Source: Hyphomicrobiales bacterium
GTDB taxonomy: Bacteria > Pseudomonadota > Alphaproteobacteria > Rhizobiales > Xanthobacteraceae
DNA length: 43,122 nucleotides
Assembly: GCA_027307405.1 (NCBI GenBank)
Contig: DAHUXA010000009.1
Coordinates: 1 to 43,122 of the forward strand
Direction: 5' to 3'
Below are positions 41,511 through 43,122 of this stretch, piece by piece (position 1 is the stretch's first letter; the number at the start of each line of letters is the position of its first letter). The notes under the pieces were generated by a model. That model ran no database searches. It was not told the DNA's origin and worked only from the letters and a program-made list of their open reading frames with translations. Made by a program: the position numbers and the translations under genes.

Positions 41511-41675
41511 TGAGTCTGCCCCTTTAATTCGATCGGCCTATGGGTTGTGGCCGATCCCCTTTTTGCCCGTCAGTCCGCGTACAGAACCGTGGAATTCCCC
41601 GGATGCGATCGACCGGTACGCGATTTGGCGTGCATTGCGGTAAATTTAGACCCGTGACCGTCCGTCGCGGAAGCC

Positions 41676-41706
41676 AAAAACGGCAGCAATTGCCGCCTTT
41701 TTAGGC
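41676..41706. terminator. Terminator-like hairpin (either orientation)
   Basis: AAAAA-CGGCA-GCAAT-TGCCG-CC-TTTTTT. Position best fits the minus-strand gene 41853..42929. Confidence 0.45.
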
Positions 41707-41852
41707 GAATCCGGCTTCTATCGACAGAATGATGGCAGTTGTTGCGTGAATGTCACAAATTCGGCCCGCCAAGCATTACTTCGGTGCTACATGCGATCGG
41801 CGCGACGACCTGCCACCCCAGTTGTCCACATCCTCCGCCCGCTGAGTCGGAC

Positions 41853-42929
41853 TTAGGCCGCTGCCGCTTTCTTGCGGTTGGCCTCGAGACGCGAGTCGAC
41901 CAAGGCGACGATCCCATCGATCACCGGATGGCTGAGGCCCTTCTGCTTGGCGATGAGCTGCACCAGCTTGTCGGCGCGTTCGATATTGGGCGCACCGTTC
42001 TGCAAGGCGCGCGCGGCCGAGGCCGGGCGCGTGAGACTTTGCGCCGCGGCAGCGTATTTCTCGAACGGCACCAGATCGCTCGGCGCAGCGCCAAGCTTGA
42101 CGCAGAGGTCGAAGACGAAGTTGTAGACCGAACGCGACTCCTCGATGTTCGAATGCACAGCTTCTTGCGCCGTGCGCATGCCATCCTTGGTAATGCAACG
42201 ATAATTACCCGCCAACAGCATCGACCATTTGGCGAGCGGCACGAAAATCGAATCGTGCACACGCAATTTCACCGGCAACTCGATTTTGCCCTCCGGTGCG
42301 TCGAAGCGAACGGCATCAATGTCCTTTTCCAGCTGCCGCAGAATGCCGGTGTGCATATCGTTGTCGAACCTGGCCACCTTGAAATTGGTCGGCAACGTCA
42401 CTTGCAGCACGTTGACCTTTTCCTCGGGCGGACGGATCGCCTGCGGGTCCGGGCTGCACAAGGTCAGCAATCCCGGTTCGAAATTGTCCCACACAGTCGG
42501 GTCGGTATATGCCGGCTTGAGCGCATCGTAATTGAGCCCAGGAATGCGCTTCACGTAGGGAAGCGGCGGCATGTTCATGATCGACATGCAGGGCACTTTT
42601 GATTTCGCCACCGCGTCGAGCAGCTCGCGTACCCCAGGTGAGCGATATTGTGGTTCCTGCATGGCCAATCCGACGAGGTCGTAATTCTTGGGATTGACGC
42701 CCGCTGCGCCGCCGGCGCTGACCTTGCCGGGCAACTTGCGCGAGTCGATCTCGATCTGGTCCTTGCGACCTTTGACCGGCATGCGCACGCGGAAGCCTTC
42801 CGCATTGATGAGATCCGCCTCGGCCGGCAGACAAACCAGATGCACGGAATGCCCGCCGTACAGGATCTTGGAGGCGAGCAGCGATCCGTAGGACGCGCCC
42901 ATGATCAGAATTTTGTATGTCGCCGGCAT
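41853..42929 (-). CDS. Ketopantoate reductase (PanE/ApbA)-family oxidoreductase
   Basis: N-terminal Rossmann MPATYKILIMGASYGSLLASKILYGGHSVHLVC; C-terminal helical domain PLAKWSMLLAGNYRCITKDGMRTAQEAVHSNIEES. Substrate cannot be assigned. Confidence 0.72.
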   Translation of the reverse strand: MPATYKILIMGASYGSLLASKILYGGHSVHLVCLPAEADLINAEGFRVRMPVKGRKDQIEIDSRKLPGKVSAGGAAGVNPKNYDLVGLAMQEPQYRSPGVRELLDAVAKSKVPCMSIMNMPPLPYVKRIPGLNYDALKPAYTDPTVWDNFEPGLLTLCSPDPQAIRPPEEKVNVLQVTLPTNFKVARFDNDMHTGILRQLEKDIDAVRFDAPEGKIELPVKLRVHDSIFVPLAKWSMLLAGNYRCITKDGMRTAQEAVHSNIEESRSVYNFVFDLCVKLGAAPSDLVPFEKYAAAAQSLTRPASAARALQNGAPNIERADKLVQLIAKQKGLSHPVIDGIVALVDSRLEANRKKAAAA

Positions 42930-43122
42930 TGCCGCCTCCCTTACTCGTTACATCCGCAAAATTTGAAAGAGTTCCGGCCCTTAGGGGCCATTAATCTCAT
43001 GGCTGGCATGCTATGCGGCCCGCATTGTCGATGCAATCGGGCGCGGTTTGCCCGAGTATCATGGCAAGGCAAGCGTCATCACCCGTATTTTTTGTCGAGG
43101 CCCCGGGTAGGCCCGTCTTCCG

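Overview
The window is a dense alphaproteobacterial chromosomal segment, probably Rhizobiales/Bradyrhizobiaceae-like. That assignment comes from gene content and protein style only; no search was run. It carries about 34 protein-coding genes and no tRNA, rRNA, CRISPR array or transposase that I could recognise. Most of it is housekeeping: the end of an rluB-like gene, rsmD, mutL, arfB, pgi, an M16 peptidase pair, lspA, ileS, ribF, hisS-hisZ-hisG, threonine synthase, and groES-groEL with CIRCE. Accessory or regulatory content includes cheY, cheZ and a TipF-like degenerate EAL protein; a GtrA / GT2 / ChbG-YdjC deacetylase module plus a separate GT39-like membrane protein; a dctPQM TRAP operon followed by an amidase; a YddA/SbmA-like ABC exporter; and a TIGR02001-like outer-membrane protein. 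The observations most worth a second look are: (1) a possible aminosugar envelope-decoration pathway (GT2 + GtrA + YdjC deacetylase + GT39); (2) two mutually exclusive hairpins in the dctP leader; (3) a frameshifted SnoaL-like gene remnant, absent from the ORF track, between hisS and hisZ; (4) CtrA-like boxes upstream of both cheY and cheZ; and (5) a TipF-like EAL protein with degenerate catalytic motifs.
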